Below, in pieces: positions 17,115-26,698 of a stretch of 64,000 nt of DNA. The stretch lies in NCBI RefSeq assembly GCF_004793545.1, contig NZ_SRYA01000006.1, forward strand, positions 1-64,000, given 5' to 3'. This DNA is from Petralouisia muris. GTDB taxonomy: Bacteria; Bacillota; Clostridia; Lachnospirales; Lachnospiraceae. The notes beneath the pieces were generated by a model. The model was given only the letters and a program-made list of their open reading frames with translations. It was not told where the DNA came from and made no database searches. Both the position numbers and the translations under genes were made by a program. Position 1 is the first letter of the stretch, and each line of letters starts with the position of its first letter.

Positions 17115-18239
17115 ATGAAACAGTATAAAGTAGGCTTCCAGAAGGATGGGACGGTGAAATATTATTTTATCCGGGACGTGGAAACGTTGGAGCTGTGCCT
17201 GTTTCCTACAAAATATCTGACGCATCTGACAAGGGCAAACCGTTCCCCGAATACCATCCGCAGGAGCGCCTTTTCCATCTGCTATTATCTGGAATATCTG
17301 GATGAAAAAGAAATGGAGCTGACCGATGTGTATGAGATGGATTTTGAGACACAATACGGACATTTCTCGGATTACTTAAACTGGCTGAAGCTTGGAAAAC
17401 ATAAAGAGAATACGGAAAAGCTGCCGGATAATGGAACCTGCAACGCATATTTAAAGGATGTGTTCAGGTTCTATCTTTTTCTGGAAATGCAGACGGGGCA
17501 GACCGGGCAGCTGTCCGTATTATCCTACAGCCAGATGACGGTGCCGAATGCGGCCGGTGTGAAGAGGACGCTGCGTTTTAAATCATTCAAAGGCTACTTG
17601 AAGGAGGAAGAACGGAAAGTCCGGGCGGCAGAAAAGTGTGAGATCGTGAGGATACTGGAATCCTGCACCAACTGCCGTGACCAGGTATTGATCCTGCTGA
17701 CTTCGGAGCTGGGATTCCGGATCGGAGAGGTTCTGGGGATTGACTATACGAAGGATATCGACTATGAGAACCATGAGATCCGGGTGGATTTCCGGGATGA
17801 CAATGAGAACGATGCACGGGCGAAGAATGCGGAGGAACGCAGGGGAAAGATCAGCAAAGATACCTTTGATTTCCTTTTGTATTACCTGTCGGAATATTGG
17901 GATATGATCCAGAAACAGAATTACCTGTTTATCAATATCAAAGGTGATACGGCAGGGAAACCGATGAAGGTGGACAGCGTCTATGATATGTTTGAGCGGA
18001 TGGAGAAAAAGACAGGGATCAGGATCACGCCCCACATGCTCCGGCGGTATTACGCGAACATGAGATGGGAAGCGAACTGGCCCCTGGAGATGATCAGCCA
18101 GGCCCTTGGGCACAAGCATCTGGATACTACGATACGGTATCTGAATGTTTTGGATGATAAGCTGAAAGCGTCAAGCAACGAATTTTACAGCAGGTATTCC
18201 AGCCTGTATGGGATACAGGATCTGCTAGGGAGGAGGTGA
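17115..18239 (+). CDS. Tyrosine recombinase, Tn554 TnpA-like
   Basis: 374 residues, close to the length of Tn554 TnpA. An N-terminal SAM-like core-binding domain is followed by the catalytic domain. Catalytic residues visible: Arg in ELGFRIGEVLGI, His and Arg in TPHMLRRYY, His in LGHKHLD, and the nucleophile Tyr in TTIRYLN. It is the first of four consecutive genes, 6 nt before the second, and is led by copy 3 of the structured repeat. Tn554-type elements use TnpA, TnpB and TnpC together for site-specific, replicative-like insertion. The assignment to that type rests on gene order and sizes. It could equally be called a phage-type integrase. Confidence 0.85.
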   Translation: MKQYKVGFQKDGTVKYYFIRDVETLELCLFPTKYLTHLTRANRSPNTIRRSAFSICYYLEYLDEKEMELTDVYEMDFETQYGHFSDYLNWLKLGKHKENTEKLPDNGTCNAYLKDVFRFYLFLEMQTGQTGQLSVLSYSQMTVPNAAGVKRTLRFKSFKGYLKEEERKVRAAEKCEIVRILESCTNCRDQVLILLTSELGFRIGEVLGIDYTKDIDYENHEIRVDFRDDNENDARAKNAEERRGKISKDTFDFLLYYLSEYWDMIQKQNYLFINIKGDTAGKPMKVDSVYDMFERMEKKTGIRITPHMLRRYYANMRWEANWPLEMISQALGHKHLDTTIRYLNVLDDKLKASSNEFYSRYSSLYGIQDLLGRR

Positions 18240-18245
18240 GGACAG

Positions 18246-20006
18246 GTGGCGGTTGTTTATCCTTTATGGCAGGCAGAAAGACTGGAAGAATCAGCGGAAG
18301 AGATAGAGAGACGGAAAAAACAGCTAGAAGATGAGATTGATGCCTGCACTGAAGTACAGGGATCATATCGAAATAAAGTAAAGAAATTTTTGACTATACA
18401 GGAAATATGGCATATTTCCGAAATGGATTATTTGATACGGGCTCAGTATGAAGAATTTCTAAAAAAAGAAGTTGCTCCGGGATCGTGGAGAATGTACCTA
18501 AAGGGCTTTGACCGAATCAAACAACATTCCATCAGGGAACAGATGGAGACGCTGGCAGGAAGAAATAAGGCTTTAAAGTTTAGCAACCAGATTCTATTTC
18601 TGCCATACCATCCAGATCAGGAACTTGCGCTTCAGTTTGAAAGGGCAACAAAAAAAGCGGAGCTGGTGTGGGATTTTAGCAGGAAAGCACCGGAGACCAT
18701 GAAACGTCAGATTTTTGTGGTACTTCATTCAATTATTAGTTCTGGCGTAAATAAAAAAATAACATGTCGAAATTTGTTGGCATTAAGGAAATTTTATAAT
18801 TTTTGTGTGAAAAATCACATAGAAGATATAGAAAAGCTAGAATTGAGACAAATTCAAAAGTTTAAAGAGTCATTATCTGGAAAACAAGAGCAAGAAGCCA
18901 CTATGCATGTGGTTGACTTCAGCCGAAAAGCTGTTTTTTTGGAAACAGATGAGATACATTGGAATGCAAATGTCTGGTATCTGGAACGATTCCATTTTGA
19001 AAGTACACGGATCAATCCGGCAAACCCAGTGTTAAGCCTGTCTTTTGCGGAGGTTACCAACAAAGGAAACCGTAAATTATTGCAGCAGTATATGAAGTAT
19101 GGGTTGGGGATTACACACCTGTCAATTTCAAATTTGAGATCAGAATTCATTATGATAAGGAGATTTCTTGAATGGTTGGATGTAAGGATGGCTGCGTCAG
19201 AGAATGTATGCGGTGTAGATGAAGAGATTATGGAAGATTATTTTAAGAGCCGGGGAATATCAGGAATACAGGAGGAATCTTATAATTCAGAAGTAATGGC
19301 TATTTTGCACTTTTTCGATTATCTTATGGTAAAAGGAAAGATAAAAGCGGTGCCATTCCACAAAGAATATTTACTGAAAAAGACTTTCCCGACACATCAC
19401 GACCGTAGCGTTACGGATGCTGTGCAAATGGAAATACTCAGCAAACTGCATTTTTTTCCAGAAGAGCTGCGACTGATGTTCCTGCATCTGTGGGGTATCG
19501 GGCTACGTGCCAGTGAGGTGTGCGCATTGAAGGGCGACGCTTATTATGTACAGGGCAGGGATGCATGGATCAAGGTTTACCAGATTAAAATGAAGACGTA
19601 TAAGAGGATACCGATTCCGGCAGCAATATATAAGCTGATGAAAGTTTTCATAAGAAAATATCATATCGAAGCGGAAGATTATGTGTTTCAAAACAGAAAG
19701 GGCGGAGCATATAGCTATAACACATTTCGCACAAACATGATAAAGTTTTGTGATAAAAACCATATTGCCGGAGGTGAATACCTATTCCAATCCCATGCTT
19801 ACCGTCATACAGTGGCAACGGTATTTTATGACGATGAAGTATCTATTCAGGGGCTAAGGGACTATCTTGGGCATGAACATGAAGAGATGACGAGGCAGTA
19901 TATTGATTATATGCCGAAGAAAATATCGAAAGCTAATGAAAAATATTTCCTGGAGTCCAAAAACAGTCTGGGTTCTGGGATAAAGAGGTGTAAACGTGGA
20001 GGATAA
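18246..20006 (+). CDS. Tyrosine recombinase, Tn554 TnpB-like
   Basis: 586 residues, in the size range of Tn554 TnpB (about 630). A long N-terminal DNA-binding region precedes a C-terminal catalytic domain with Arg in GIGLRASEVCAL, His and Arg in SHAYRHTVA, His in LGHEHEEM and Tyr in TRQYIDYMP. The start is GTG 18246, soon after the GGGAGGAGGTGAGG stretch around the end of the previous gene. Its end overlaps the next gene by 11 nt, so the four genes are one translation-coupled operon. The middle of the gene (about 18.7-19.4 kb) is more AT-rich than the gene before it, suggesting a mosaic origin. Confidence 0.83.
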   Translation: MAVVYPLWQAERLEESAEEIERRKKQLEDEIDACTEVQGSYRNKVKKFLTIQEIWHISEMDYLIRAQYEEFLKKEVAPGSWRMYLKGFDRIKQHSIREQMETLAGRNKALKFSNQILFLPYHPDQELALQFERATKKAELVWDFSRKAPETMKRQIFVVLHSIISSGVNKKITCRNLLALRKFYNFCVKNHIEDIEKLELRQIQKFKESLSGKQEQEATMHVVDFSRKAVFLETDEIHWNANVWYLERFHFESTRINPANPVLSLSFAEVTNKGNRKLLQQYMKYGLGITHLSISNLRSEFIMIRRFLEWLDVRMAASENVCGVDEEIMEDYFKSRGISGIQEESYNSEVMAILHFFDYLMVKGKIKAVPFHKEYLLKKTFPTHHDRSVTDAVQMEILSKLHFFPEELRLMFLHLWGIGLRASEVCALKGDAYYVQGRDAWIKVYQIKMKTYKRIPIPAAIYKLMKVFIRKYHIEAEDYVFQNRKGGAYSYNTFRTNMIKFCDKNHIAGGEYLFQSHAYRHTVATVFYDDEVSIQGLRDYLGHEHEEMTRQYIDYMPKKISKANEKYFLESKNSLGSGIKRCKRGG

Positions 20007-21509
20007 AATTTATTTAGCGGAGCTGGAAAGCTATCAGTATGCGACAGAGGAACAAAAGAAACGTTTTGGCAAGAATCCCTGTTTTGATCTGATGCGTCTT
20101 CCGACACAGACCATGCGGGAGGAATTGAGAACTTATATTTTGCGTCGAAGCCGGGAAATTACAATTATATCATTATACGATGAACGGAAAGAGTATAGCC
20201 GCTTATGTCGGTTTTTAGAGAAGAAGGGTAGAGTCGAGAGCCTGAAGGATAAGGAAAAGGAGATATGGATTCGGCAGCTGCGGGGCTGGATGATGTCAGA
20301 GGGAATCCCGCTGACCAGAGAAGAAAAGGGTGCTTTTGGTAAAAAGAAAGTTGTAAAATCCGATTTTATATCCTTTTTCGAGCGGGTTCTGGATTCCCTG
20401 CTGCCAGGGGACAACAGAAGTGAGACAGAAAAAGATGTGTGGAGATTGGACGGCTGGATATTGAGATTAAGGAGAATTTGATAAAAAATTTTAAAACATT
20501 GAATTTCACCGAGATTTTTCAAAAGGATATTCGGGAGGAAGTGAAAAAGGCAGTGTACTTCCAATTAAAAGCAGAAGCAATATCCAGCGTGGCAAGAGAA
20601 CTGACAGCGATGAGGCGGCTGTCAAAATATTTACGGAAAAAATACTCAGAGATACTATCCTGCCGGCAAATTGACCGTGAAGTGATGGAAGAATATCTCG
20701 TCTATTTAAAGACAGAGGATACGTCCACCAAACATTTTCATGGCGAACTGACAAGGCTCCGGTCGCTGCTTGAAGCAGTGGGAAAAATTTGTGGCTTTCC
20801 ACAATTGGAAAACCTGATTCTGACCCGTGACATCCCGCCTACGCCAAAGGCAGAATTTAAATCTTATTCAGACGCAGAACTGAAACGGCTGAATGCATTT
20901 CTTGTAAAGATGGACGAGCAGACAGCCAGATTAATGATCATCCACCAGATGTTGGGGACACGGATTTCCGATACGCTGACGCTTAAAATGGACTGCCTGC
21001 GTGAGGTTGACGGAAGTACGGTGATATGGATCAGGCAGATGAAAACACATCCATATGAAAAGGAAATCAGCGGTGAGCTTGCGGAACTGATTCGGAAAGC
21101 GATGGATTATACCAAAGAAAGATTTGGAGAAACAGAATATATTTTTGTAAATGAGAAGGAGCCAACCAGACCGCTGCAGTATAACACAGTTCAGTATAGG
21201 GTTCTCCATATGATACATAAAGAAGATATCCGGGATGATGAAGGAAATTTATTTGGATTTGGAACCCATATGTACCGCCATTATTATGGTGTGAAGCTGA
21301 CGGAGATGCATCTGGATGACTGGACAATTGCAAAGCTACTGGGGCACAGCAGTATAAAAAATGTGAAGTATTACCGGAAGATGAGCAATCAGTTGCTTGC
21401 GGATGAAACCCGCAGGGCAAGGCATAAACTGTCGGAACTGATACTGGCAAATTTAGACGGATGGGATGAAGAATATGAGCAAATACGATACGATGATAGC
21501 CTTGAATAA
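19996..21509 (+). pseudogene. Third tyrosine recombinase, Tn554-like, frameshifted
   Basis: The first part starts at GTG 19996 and stops at 20481. The rest continues in another frame to 21509. In frame the two give one protein of about 504 residues: a long helical N-terminus, then a catalytic domain with Arg in LGTRISDTLTL, His and Arg in THMYRHYYGV, His in LGHSSIKN and Tyr in VKYYRKM. Loss of one base near 20447-20452, within VWRL and RLDIEI, explains the break. The catalytic half alone has no good ribosome site. If the shift is real, the recombinase trio is incomplete and the element may be fixed in place. Confidence 0.75.
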
Positions 21510-21858
21510 GAAAGCCAGCGAGGAAAAAATGGATAAGGCGAAGAAAGCGATCTGGAAGATGCTAGAGGACGGAGAAAAGGTTACGATTCCAAAGCTGATG
21601 GCAAAGACCGGGCTGTCCAGAGGGTTCTTTTATAAGAATCCGGCTGTACGTAAGGAGTTTGACAGAGCAATGCAGCAACAGGCCGGCATGGTGGATCCGA
21701 AGCGGTATATTGGGGACATGGCGCTTAAAAGCAGGGTAGAACTGCTGGAACTGCAGGTGAGGGAGTTGAAGAGGGAAAATGAAAGGTTGGAGAAAGAGAA
21801 GAAAAAGCTGGAGAAAGCGCTGGATAAGAAGGAGATGAATTTCATAAAGAATCTGTAG
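21475..21858 (+). CDS. TnpC-like small accessory protein (DUF6262-like)
   Basis: About 127 residues. The N-terminal part has a helix-turn-helix (VTIPKLMAKTGLSRGFFYKN). The C-terminal 50 residues are a coiled coil rich in Glu, Lys and Leu (LELQVRELKRENERLEKEKK). Size, structure and position after the recombinases match Tn554 TnpC, which affects orientation and frequency of transposition. It overlaps the end of the third recombinase gene. ATG 21475 or 21466 could be the start; neither has a strong ribosome site because of translational coupling. Confidence 0.75.
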   Translation: MSKYDTMIALNKKASEEKMDKAKKAIWKMLEDGEKVTIPKLMAKTGLSRGFFYKNPAVRKEFDRAMQQQAGMVDPKRYIGDMALKSRVELLELQVRELKRENERLEKEKKKLEKALDKKEMNFIKNL

Positions 21859-21910
21859 GTGGCGTGAAGCGGGAACTGGGAGACAGAATAAAATAGAATA
21901 TGATCCAGAG

Positions 21911-21950
21911 ACAGTCATAAGTATGGTATAAGTACGGATGGCTGTTTTGA
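21911..21950 (+). terminator. Terminator after recombinase operon
   Basis: ACAGTCAT (21911-21918) pairs with ATGGCTGT (21938-21945, one G-T pair) and is followed by TTTT. A near-copy of the right half, GATGGCTGTTTTG, recurs after the FRG gene at 23708. Confidence 0.65.
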
Positions 21951-22089
21951 TTGAATAAAAAGAGAACGGATAAATCGCTATTTGTTATTCAGAAAAAACT
22001 GTTAAATTATAAAAATATAATGGACTCAGAAAAGATTATAAGATAAAATATAACGTAGTATATTTTTTACATAATCAAGGAGAACGCAT

Positions 22090-23661
22090 ATGGAACAGGT
22101 AAATAGTATTACGGATTATTTGAAAATTATAGACCGCTATAGAGCATATTCACAAAAATATTATAGAGGGCAACTTCAAAAATATAAGACTATACCATCA
22201 TCTGTTGCAAGAGATCAAGGTTATGCTTTACATGAAAGTGATATTTATCATGAATCTATAAAGATGAAAGCGGATGAATTTAGAGAATTGCATACGCCGA
22301 TAGAAAAGTTGGCGAAATTGCAGCATTATGGTATTCCTACCCGTCTGGTAGATGTGACAATTGATCCATTGATTGCGCTATATTTTGCTGTTGAAAATGT
22401 AGAAGATTTATCTCCTGGCAATGTTTATCTGTATCTGGCTAATGGATTTTCAATTGACAGTAAAGAAGCTAGGACGTTGTCAATACTTCCCACCATTTCT
22501 GCTCTAAAAAAAGATAATATTAGAAGCGAATATGAAAGATTATTTGGAGAGTGCCTTTCAGATAAAGAAATATTAGAACTGGTGGATAATCCGGTTATTA
22601 TACAATATTCGGAAGAATTACAAAAGGCAAATCCACGGCTGTATAGCCAGCAAGGAACTTTTCTGATTTGTGCAAATGCAGTTATTAATGGTGAAATAAC
22701 TGATACGCTTAAATCATTAGATACGATTGAAGCGGATTACGTTATTCACATACCGTATGAATACAAAAAGAAAATCAAAGATGAACTTGATTTAAAATAT
22801 GGCATTAATCGACCGCGAATCTATCCCGAATTGCCGTCAGTTGCTGATTATATAAAAGAAAAATACAAAGAAGAAAACATATCACTGGACGGGAAATACA
22901 GTATTGTAAAAAAAGAAGATGTTTCACATGCTCTGGCGAGGCGCATTTCAATTACAATTGTGTTGAATGATATGTTACAAATAGATCAAATTAAAAATAT
23001 TGTTATTAATGTAATTGAACAGCATAAACATCATGAAAATGTAATATGGGTATATGTGGCCCGTAATGGAGATGACTATATTCTTTCTAATTGGATTTTA
23101 TATGGTCAATGGATTGATCCAAGATTAAATAAAAAGTATCATCCAATCCACTTAAAAAATTATGAAGACGGATATTATTGGGAGTATAATAATTCATATA
23201 GCACGATGGCTGAATTTTATCAGAAGAATATATTTGATGAGGATAAAAATCTATTCATTTATCATAAAAATGTATGGAAAGAATTTTTGGAAATTTATGA
23301 AGAACTCCTATATACATTCCAAAACGGAATGTGGAATGACTTTATTATAAAAGTTAATAATCAAAAGTCTCAAATAACCAATTTATATATGAAATTATCA
23401 GATTTTGGACATTCTCATGATACCGGCTTTGATGATTTCCTGAAAGAATTTTCTTATTTTATGTGCGATATTGATAATGTACATTATTGGATAGAAAATA
23501 AAACAATTCCAGAGAGAGGAATGAAATATCAAGTTGAAAAGATATTTCAGAGAACGGAGATTAAAAAAGTACAGATTAAGCAGGGATTATTTGAATGGGA
23601 AAATAAACTTCAAATTACAAATCAGGACTATCAAAATATAGATCCTTTAGGATCGAAATAA
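22090..23661 (+). CDS. FRG-domain protein (cargo gene)
   Basis: 523 residues, clearly more AT-rich than its neighbours. The N-terminal 200 residues are an FRG domain, named for its conserved Phe/Tyr-Arg-Gly: KYYRGQLQKYKTIPSS, then LAKLQHYGIPTRLVDVTIDP and LIALYFAVEN, as in many FRG proteins. The C-terminal 300 residues are not recognised. FRG proteins are of unknown biochemical function and often sit in mobile elements, some near suspected defence genes. AAGGAG lies before ATG 22090. It stands alone between two similar terminators after the Tn554-like recombinases, the place where such elements carry cargo. A role in phage defence is possible but not shown. Confidence 0.78.
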   Translation: MEQVNSITDYLKIIDRYRAYSQKYYRGQLQKYKTIPSSVARDQGYALHESDIYHESIKMKADEFRELHTPIEKLAKLQHYGIPTRLVDVTIDPLIALYFAVENVEDLSPGNVYLYLANGFSIDSKEARTLSILPTISALKKDNIRSEYERLFGECLSDKEILELVDNPVIIQYSEELQKANPRLYSQQGTFLICANAVINGEITDTLKSLDTIEADYVIHIPYEYKKKIKDELDLKYGINRPRIYPELPSVADYIKEKYKEENISLDGKYSIVKKEDVSHALARRISITIVLNDMLQIDQIKNIVINVIEQHKHHENVIWVYVARNGDDYILSNWILYGQWIDPRLNKKYHPIHLKNYEDGYYWEYNNSYSTMAEFYQKNIFDEDKNLFIYHKNVWKEFLEIYEELLYTFQNGMWNDFIIKVNNQKSQITNLYMKLSDFGHSHDTGFDDFLKEFSYFMCDIDNVHYWIENKTIPERGMKYQVEKIFQRTEIKKVQIKQGLFEWENKLQITNQDYQNIDPLGSK

Positions 23662-23680
23662 ATATAGAAAAGAATTTGAA

Positions 23681-23720
23681 AACAGCCATAGGCACAAAAG
23701 AGGTGTTGATGGCTGTTTTG
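23681..23720 (+). terminator. Terminator after FRG gene
   Basis: A perfect 9-bp stem AACAGCCAT (23681-23689) with ATGGCTGTT (23709-23717), followed by TT. It is closely related to the terminator at 21911-21950. Confidence 0.7.
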
Positions 23721-23865
23721 GTTACTATATAAAAAAGAGCAATAGTTGGTCAGATGGCCGGATCGGGTTGACAAAGTATCATTTAAAATGCCAAAGGGAT
23801 GACACAATACACTCGTTTGCATCCTGTTAAACCCAGTGTTTTCAAGGCATATCAGGGGGCTACCC

Positions 23866-24020
23866 AATTTTATAGATGAGCCTACCAGCAATCTTGACAG
23901 CTTAAATGAAGCAGTCATATTGAAATCCCTGCGGGAAGAAAGGGATGGAAAAACAGTTGTGCTGGTGTCCCACAGACAGTCCACCATGCGGATTGCAGAC
24001 ATTGTTTACTCCGTGGAAAG
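23866..24020 (+). pseudogene. ABC-transporter ATPase fragment
   Basis: About 50 residues survive. FIDEPTSNLDS is the Walker B/D-loop, and TVVLVSHRQSTMRIAD contains the switch histidine of an ABC ATPase, of the type seen in exporters. Walker A and the signature motif are absent, and there is no start signal. Upstream (23721-23865) nothing is recognisable. Downstream the sequence passes directly into another truncated gene. It is a decayed remnant left by rearrangement. Confidence 0.65.
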
Positions 24021-24722
24021 CTTGTCACAGACAGCTATGGCTCTCCTCAGGGAACGCTGAAAGCAGTTACGGTAGATTCCTGGCAGCAGGACAGCAGCGG
24101 GGCCAAGATATCCGATAATTATGGGACGGATTATCCGAATCAGGTGACGTTTCCATTGATTCCGGAAGCCGTGAAAGACGGTTATGCGCCGCTGCAGGTA
24201 TACGTTCCGATTATGGAAGCTATTTCTGCAGGCACAGGAACCCAGTCAGTGTTTCTTTGCCTTGACTGGGATACTTTAAAATCCGCGGCAGAGGATGATG
24301 ATGATTTTAACGATAATCAAAACGAGAATCAGAGTCAGAACGAGAATCCCGGCAATACTTCCACGCCTCAAAGCAGCCCTGCTTTCAATCATTCCCTTAC
24401 CGGCGGAAATGGCTCAAATCCTGGAGGAAGCGCCTCTGCAAAAAACAGTGCTGCAGGCTCGATTGGGAAAAGCAGTATATCTTCTCAGACGAAAATAGCA
24501 GATACCGGATTATCGGAGCTTGCAGGGCTGTCGTCAGAGGTGGCGCCGATGGCAGAGACGCCAGCCAAAACTGCTGCAGAAACCCAGGCCGCCAGGCAGG
24601 ATACGATATCTTCCGGCGAAGCTTCAGACGAGAGAAATCCAGCGGCAATTCCGACGGTTATGAGTGTTCTGATGACAGGCGCGGGCATTTTATTCAAGCT
24701 TAAAAGCAGAGGAGGTCTGTAA
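24018..24722 (+). pseudogene. Surface protein with tetrapyrrole-binding-like module, 5' truncated
   Basis: In frame with the stop at 24722, recognisable sequence begins about 24027. VTDSYGSPQGTLKAVTV and LQVYVPIMEAISAGTGTQ look like the end of a NEAT-type beta-sandwich. Then comes a long Ser/Asn/Pro-rich stalk and a C-terminal hydrophobic anchor (TVMSVLMTGAGILFKLKS). There is no LPXTG motif. The N-terminal signal peptide and the start of the domain are missing, and at 24018-24030 the sequence joins an ABC ATPase fragment. The first Met in frame is at 24144, without a good ribosome site. It is the first gene of the haem-uptake-like operon. The NEAT-like reading is a judgement by eye. Confidence 0.55.
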
Positions 24723-24723
24723 G

Positions 24724-25671
24724 ATGCAGAGGAAGTCCACTACAGGGATAGCAGCAGTATTGTTTCTTTTGCTGATGAGCGTTCTGCATCCGGCGATTTT
24801 GGCCCAGGCGGCAGCGGGGACGGTATACAGCTGTACCATCAACCGCTGCTATGCGCATCCCGTTACAGGCGAGATTGAAGATTCGGGCGGTCAGGCTTCC
24901 TATGCCACTGGACAGGGCATGGCAGAAGGCGCAGTTGGCAGCGCCGGAATTATGGAAGTAACGGAAGACGGCGCATATTATCTTACGTTTCGCATTGGCC
25001 TGATAGACTATATTTCGGGCCAGACTTTTTTTGTGCAGAATGTAGGAGATACCGAATGGACGGCGGTGACGCCGACAGTAACAGCAAATGGTTCCGACAG
25101 CAACGGCGCGACTTCGGACCTGTGCATTCCGGCGCCAAGCGAAAACTGTATTGTAAAAGGCAGCATGTATGTAACGCCGATGGGAAGGGATGTGATTTTT
25201 TATTTCTATCCGAATAATTATACCAAGGGCAATACGACAGACATGACGGCTGCCGTGGTGACTGAATCTGCAGAAAACCAAGGGGATGGGGCGCCGCCAG
25301 ACAGCGATGAGACAGCTTCTCAGGCAACAGAAGAAACGACAGATCCGCCTGCGCCTGCGTCAGAAGAACCGTCTTTCACAGACGGCCCAGAGCAGACAAA
25401 ACCGGAGACGGATCAGGCGGCGGACGCAGCCTTAAGCAGCGCGCAAGGTCTTAGTCTGTCTACGGCGGAGGAGACGGTGGCAGAACCGGAGAGCAGAGAA
25501 AAGGGCAGCGGCATTGACGTCCTGGATTTGATTGTGGCAGTGACGGTATCGCTTACCATATCCGGTCTGATTCTTATGGCGGCAGCCGCAGGCATTGTGT
25601 ATTATTTCAGGATAAACTGGCGAAGATGGGGCGGTTATGATGAGGAGGAAGATGACGATGAAGAGGCGTAG
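24724..25671 (+). CDS. Membrane-anchored surface protein of the haem-uptake-like operon
   Basis: 315 residues: a signal peptide (residues 1-31, ending in ILAQAAA), an extracellular domain of about 150 residues with YSCTINRCYAHPVTGEIEDS and GLIDYISGQTFFVQNVG, an acidic Pro/Thr/Glu stalk, one membrane helix (about 263-290) and an acidic tail (EEEDDDEEA). The domain is not one I can name with certainty. Its place directly before a haem-type binding protein and permease, after another NEAT-like surface protein, suggests it passes haem or a related tetrapyrrole to the transporter. Its 3' end overlaps the next gene. Confidence 0.7.
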   Translation: MQRKSTTGIAAVLFLLLMSVLHPAILAQAAAGTVYSCTINRCYAHPVTGEIEDSGGQASYATGQGMAEGAVGSAGIMEVTEDGAYYLTFRIGLIDYISGQTFFVQNVGDTEWTAVTPTVTANGSDSNGATSDLCIPAPSENCIVKGSMYVTPMGRDVIFYFYPNNYTKGNTTDMTAAVVTESAENQGDGAPPDSDETASQATEETTDPPAPASEEPSFTDGPEQTKPETDQAADAALSSAQGLSLSTAEETVAEPESREKGSGIDVLDLIVAVTVSLTISGLILMAAAAGIVYYFRINWRRWGGYDEEEDDDEEA

Positions 25672-26698
25672 AGTTTTTTTCCTTTGCCTGTGTTTTTTTG
25701 GAATCTTATGTTTGTGCGGCTGTGTCGATCAGCATCCGCAGCGGGAAGGAACGCACCAGATAGCAGTATCGGCAGATGACGCAGAGACAATGCTTGAAAT
25801 TACGGATCCGCAGGAACTTGCGGCTGTAAAAGCGGCAAAAGCCATGGTCCAGTCTATGGATACCGAACCGAGGATCATTGCCACATCACCGGCGGCCGCA
25901 GATATCTGTGATAAGCTGGATTTGGAGCTGGTGGGCGTATGCAGCAGTTCTGTGTCATTTCTGCCGGAGCGTTATAAGGAGGTTACTGCGGTGGGAATAG
26001 CGATGAGTCCGGATATGGAAATGGTAGCTTCTCTGGCTCCTGACTGGATTTTAAGTCCTTCATCCCTGCAGACGGATCTGCAGCCCAAATACGAAGAATT
26101 AGACACACAGTGGGCATTTTTAAACCTGCGCAGTGTGGAAGGGATGTACCGATCGATTCAGGAACTGGGAGAGATTTTCGGGCGGGAGGCGCAGGCACAG
26201 GCTCTGACGGATGAATTTACGGAATTTTATGAGGAATATCAGGCAAAAAACCAAGGGAAGGAAAGCCCGAAGGTACTGATTCTGATGGGACTTCCCGGAA
26301 GCTATATTATAGCGACGGAGCGTTCTTACGTGGGAAATCTTGTAGCGCTGGCTGGCGGGGAGAATGTCTATGCCGGAAGCGATCAGGAATTTCTTACGGT
26401 GAACACGGAGGATATGAAAACGAAGGAGCCGGATCTTATTCTGCGGGCGGCGCACGCCCTGCCGGATCAGGTTGTGGAAATGTTTCGGGAGGATTTTGAA
26501 ACAAACGATATCTGGAAACACTTTGAAGCGGTGAAAAACGGAAGGGTTTATGATTTGACCTATGAGCTGTTTGGCATGAGCGCAACCTTCCGGTATCCGG
26601 AAGCGTTGATGGAGCTGCAGACTATGCTGTATCCAAAAAGCGATGCAGACGACAAAAAGCCGAAAACAGAGGAGGCAGCGGATGAAACAGAGAAATAA
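25658..26698 (+). CDS. ABC substrate-binding lipoprotein, haem/siderophore type (IsdE/HmuT-like)
   Basis: 346 residues. The lipoprotein signal ends at FGILCLCGC. The rest is a class III binding protein: PRIIATSPAAADICDKL, then ILMGLPGSYIIATERSYVGN with LVALAGGENVYA, and the C-terminal GMSATFRYPEAL. AHALPDQVVEMFREDF resembles the haem-coordinating histidine region of IsdE. ATG 25658 is chosen from the start cluster at 25637-25658 because GAGGAGGAA lies 8 nt before it. It overlaps both neighbours, so the operon is tightly coupled. Haem is the best guess for the ligand; a corrinoid or siderophore is possible. Confidence 0.8.
   Translation: MKRRRVFFLCLCFFGILCLCGCVDQHPQREGTHQIAVSADDAETMLEITDPQELAAVKAAKAMVQSMDTEPRIIATSPAAADICDKLDLELVGVCSSSVSFLPERYKEVTAVGIAMSPDMEMVASLAPDWILSPSSLQTDLQPKYEELDTQWAFLNLRSVEGMYRSIQELGEIFGREAQAQALTDEFTEFYEEYQAKNQGKESPKVLILMGLPGSYIIATERSYVGNLVALAGGENVYAGSDQEFLTVNTEDMKTKEPDLILRAAHALPDQVVEMFREDFETNDIWKHFEAVKNGRVYDLTYELFGMSATFRYPEALMELQTMLYPKSDADDKKPKTEEAADETEK

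Noticed and set aside
24485-24722. LPXTG sorting signal in the truncated surface protein
   Set aside because: There is a C-terminal hydrophobic segment and basic tail, but no LPXTG-like motif before it; it is better called a plain membrane anchor.
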